Source: a bacterium (GTDB lineage Bacteria > Planctomycetota > UBA1135 > UBA2386). Taken from it: DNA of 6,664 nucleotides. Below the pieces are notes generated by a model. That model was not told where the DNA came from. It did not search any database and saw nothing but the letters and a program-made list of their open reading frames with translations. The number at the start of each line of letters is the position of its first letter. Within the stretch, counting starts at the first letter, position 1. The stretch lies in NCBI GenBank assembly GCA_011051855.1, contig DRKG01000516.1, positions 1-6,664 of the forward strand, given 5' to 3'. Below are positions 5,866 through 6,664 of the stretch, piece after piece. The translations under genes and the position numbers were made by a program.

Positions 5866-6664
5866 CTACCAGTCGATGCCGAAGCTGATCTCGGCGTAGA
5901 AGCCCTGGTCGAGCGCGCCGCTGACGTTGTCGAAGTTCAGGGCCGGGTTGGGGTTGCTCTCGGCGCCGGTGGTCAGGTCGTAGGCACCGGTGACGACCAT
6001 GCCGGTGCGCACCTGCATCGACAGCCGGTCGGAGAAGCGTTGGTTGAGCCCGACGTAGGCGACGACCTCCTGCACGTGCACGTTCGACTGCTGCTTGCCG
6101 GTGGCGGCCGACGAACGCACCCGGTATTCGGCACCGTAGGCCTCGGCGCCGAGCACGAACGCGGTGCTCGCGCTGGGCCAGAACGACACTTCGAGGTATT
6201 CGGGCGCGAGCAGGTCGATGCGCACGCCGTCGACGACCTCCCAGCTGAAGCCGAGGTAGGGCAACCACGGAGCGTCTTCGTAGATCTGGTTGTAGCGCAC
6301 GCCGAACTTGAAGAAGAAGTTGTCGAGCGAGCGCACCGTGAACAGCGCACTGGACGGGAAGTCGAAGTCCTTGCGCCCGAGGTCGCCGTCGAGATCCGAG
6401 TAGACGCCGAGGTTCGACTCGACCTCCAGCAGCACGTCGGGGTGCAGGAAGGCGCCGAACCCGAGGCGCACGCCGGCCGCCGTCAGGTTCTCGTCGCCGA
6501 AGTTGGGCTCGATGTTGGCTCCCGGGTTGTTGGTGTTGTTGCGCGAACCGAACGGCGCGTTGGTGTTGTAGTGGCGGCCGTAGTGGTAGAGGCCGAACAG
6601 CAGGTACGCGTCCGGGTAGATCACCACCGGCATTTCGACGTCGAAGTCGTAGCCGATCAGATCG
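5866..6664 (-). CDS. Outer-membrane beta-barrel protein, DUF6268-like (N-terminus outside window)
   Basis: The frame is open to the right edge, where DLIGYDFDVEMPVVI reads through the Met codon at 6633, so the true start and any signal peptide lie beyond the window. Numbering from that Met, 255 residues alternate polar and hydrophobic positions in short strands rich in Tyr, Phe and Trp. Examples are YLLFGLYHYG (10-19) and FFFKFGVRY (106-114), and the chain ends FYAEISFGIDW. The terminal aromatic residue is the usual signal for barrel assembly by BamA. The stretch PWLPYLGFSWEVVDGVRIDL followed by LAPEYLEVSFWPS resembles DUF6268, an outer-membrane barrel family found in planctomycetes and Bacteroidetes. 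An Asn/Pro/Gly-rich segment (23-45) is probably a surface loop. The gene converges on the arginase gene with 42 nt between the stops. Cargo or function is unknown, and the DUF assignment is from memory. Confidence 0.75.
   Translation of the reverse strand, partial: DLIGYDFDVEMPVVIYPDAYLLFGLYHYGRHYNTNAPFGSRNNTNNPGANIEPNFGDENLTAAGVRLGFGAFLHPDVLLEVESNLGVYSDLDGDLGRKDFDFPSSALFTVRSLDNFFFKFGVRYNQIYEDAPWLPYLGFSWEVVDGVRIDLLAPEYLEVSFWPSASTAFVLGAEAYGAEYRVRSSAATGKQQSNVHVQEVVAYVGLNQRFSDRLSMQVRTGMVVTGAYDLTTGAESNPNPALNFDNVSGALDQGFYAEISFGIDW

Noticed and set aside
1..6664. Mobile elements, CRISPR arrays, tRNA or rRNA genes, toxin or defence genes
   Set aside because: I saw no transposase or integrase, terminal repeats, regular repeat-spacer array, cloverleaf or rRNA-like sequence. 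Composition is even across the window.

Overview
This GC-rich window (about two-thirds G+C by eye) is densely packed with coding sequence. Five genes and the 3' end of a sixth lie on the + strand, and one partial gene on the - strand converges on them at the right edge. The best guess for the host is a planctomycete (Planctomycetota). The main reason is the first gene, a HEAT-repeat-like segment joined to a von Willebrand factor A (vWA) domain, an architecture I know mainly from that phylum. The lack of clear Shine-Dalgarno sites and the DUF6268-like outer-membrane barrel agree with this. It is an inference from protein style, not from a marker gene, and another GC-rich Gram-negative lineage is possible.

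Layout: (1) 2-865, C-terminal part of a HEAT/vWA protein that begins before the window; (2) 870-1616, a lipoprotein resembling DUF2927, starting 4 nt after gene 1; (3) a 64-nt gap holding a strong imperfect hairpin (1618-1673); (4) 1681-2721, low-specificity threonine aldolase; (5) a possible 15-codon minicistron at 2718-2765 whose start overlaps the aldolase stop and whose stop overlaps the next start; (6) 2762-4099, phosphomannomutase/phosphoglucomutase; (7) 4099-4863, a SAM hydroxide adenosyltransferase (DUF62) overlapping gene 6 by one base; (8) 4891-5823, arginase; (9) 5866-6664 on the - strand, an outer-membrane beta-barrel protein cut by the window edge. There is no gene-free stretch longer than 64 nt.

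The four enzymes (genes 4, 6, 7, 8) look co-transcribed and probably translationally coupled. Their reactions are split between amino-acid turnover (threonine to glycine; SAM to adenosine and methionine; arginine to ornithine and urea) and sugar-phosphate supply for surface glycans, so they do not form one textbook pathway. The vWA/lipoprotein pair looks like a separate cell-envelope unit.

No phage, transposon, CRISPR, toxin-antitoxin or defence system is visible. The points most worth a second look are a His-to-Asp change at a catalytic triad position in the SAM hydrolase, an extra segment in the metal-binding loop of the vWA domain, the bridging minicistron and the hairpin upstream of the aldolase. 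The annotated start codons of genes 4, 6 and 7 are chosen from family N-termini rather than from the longest open frame.
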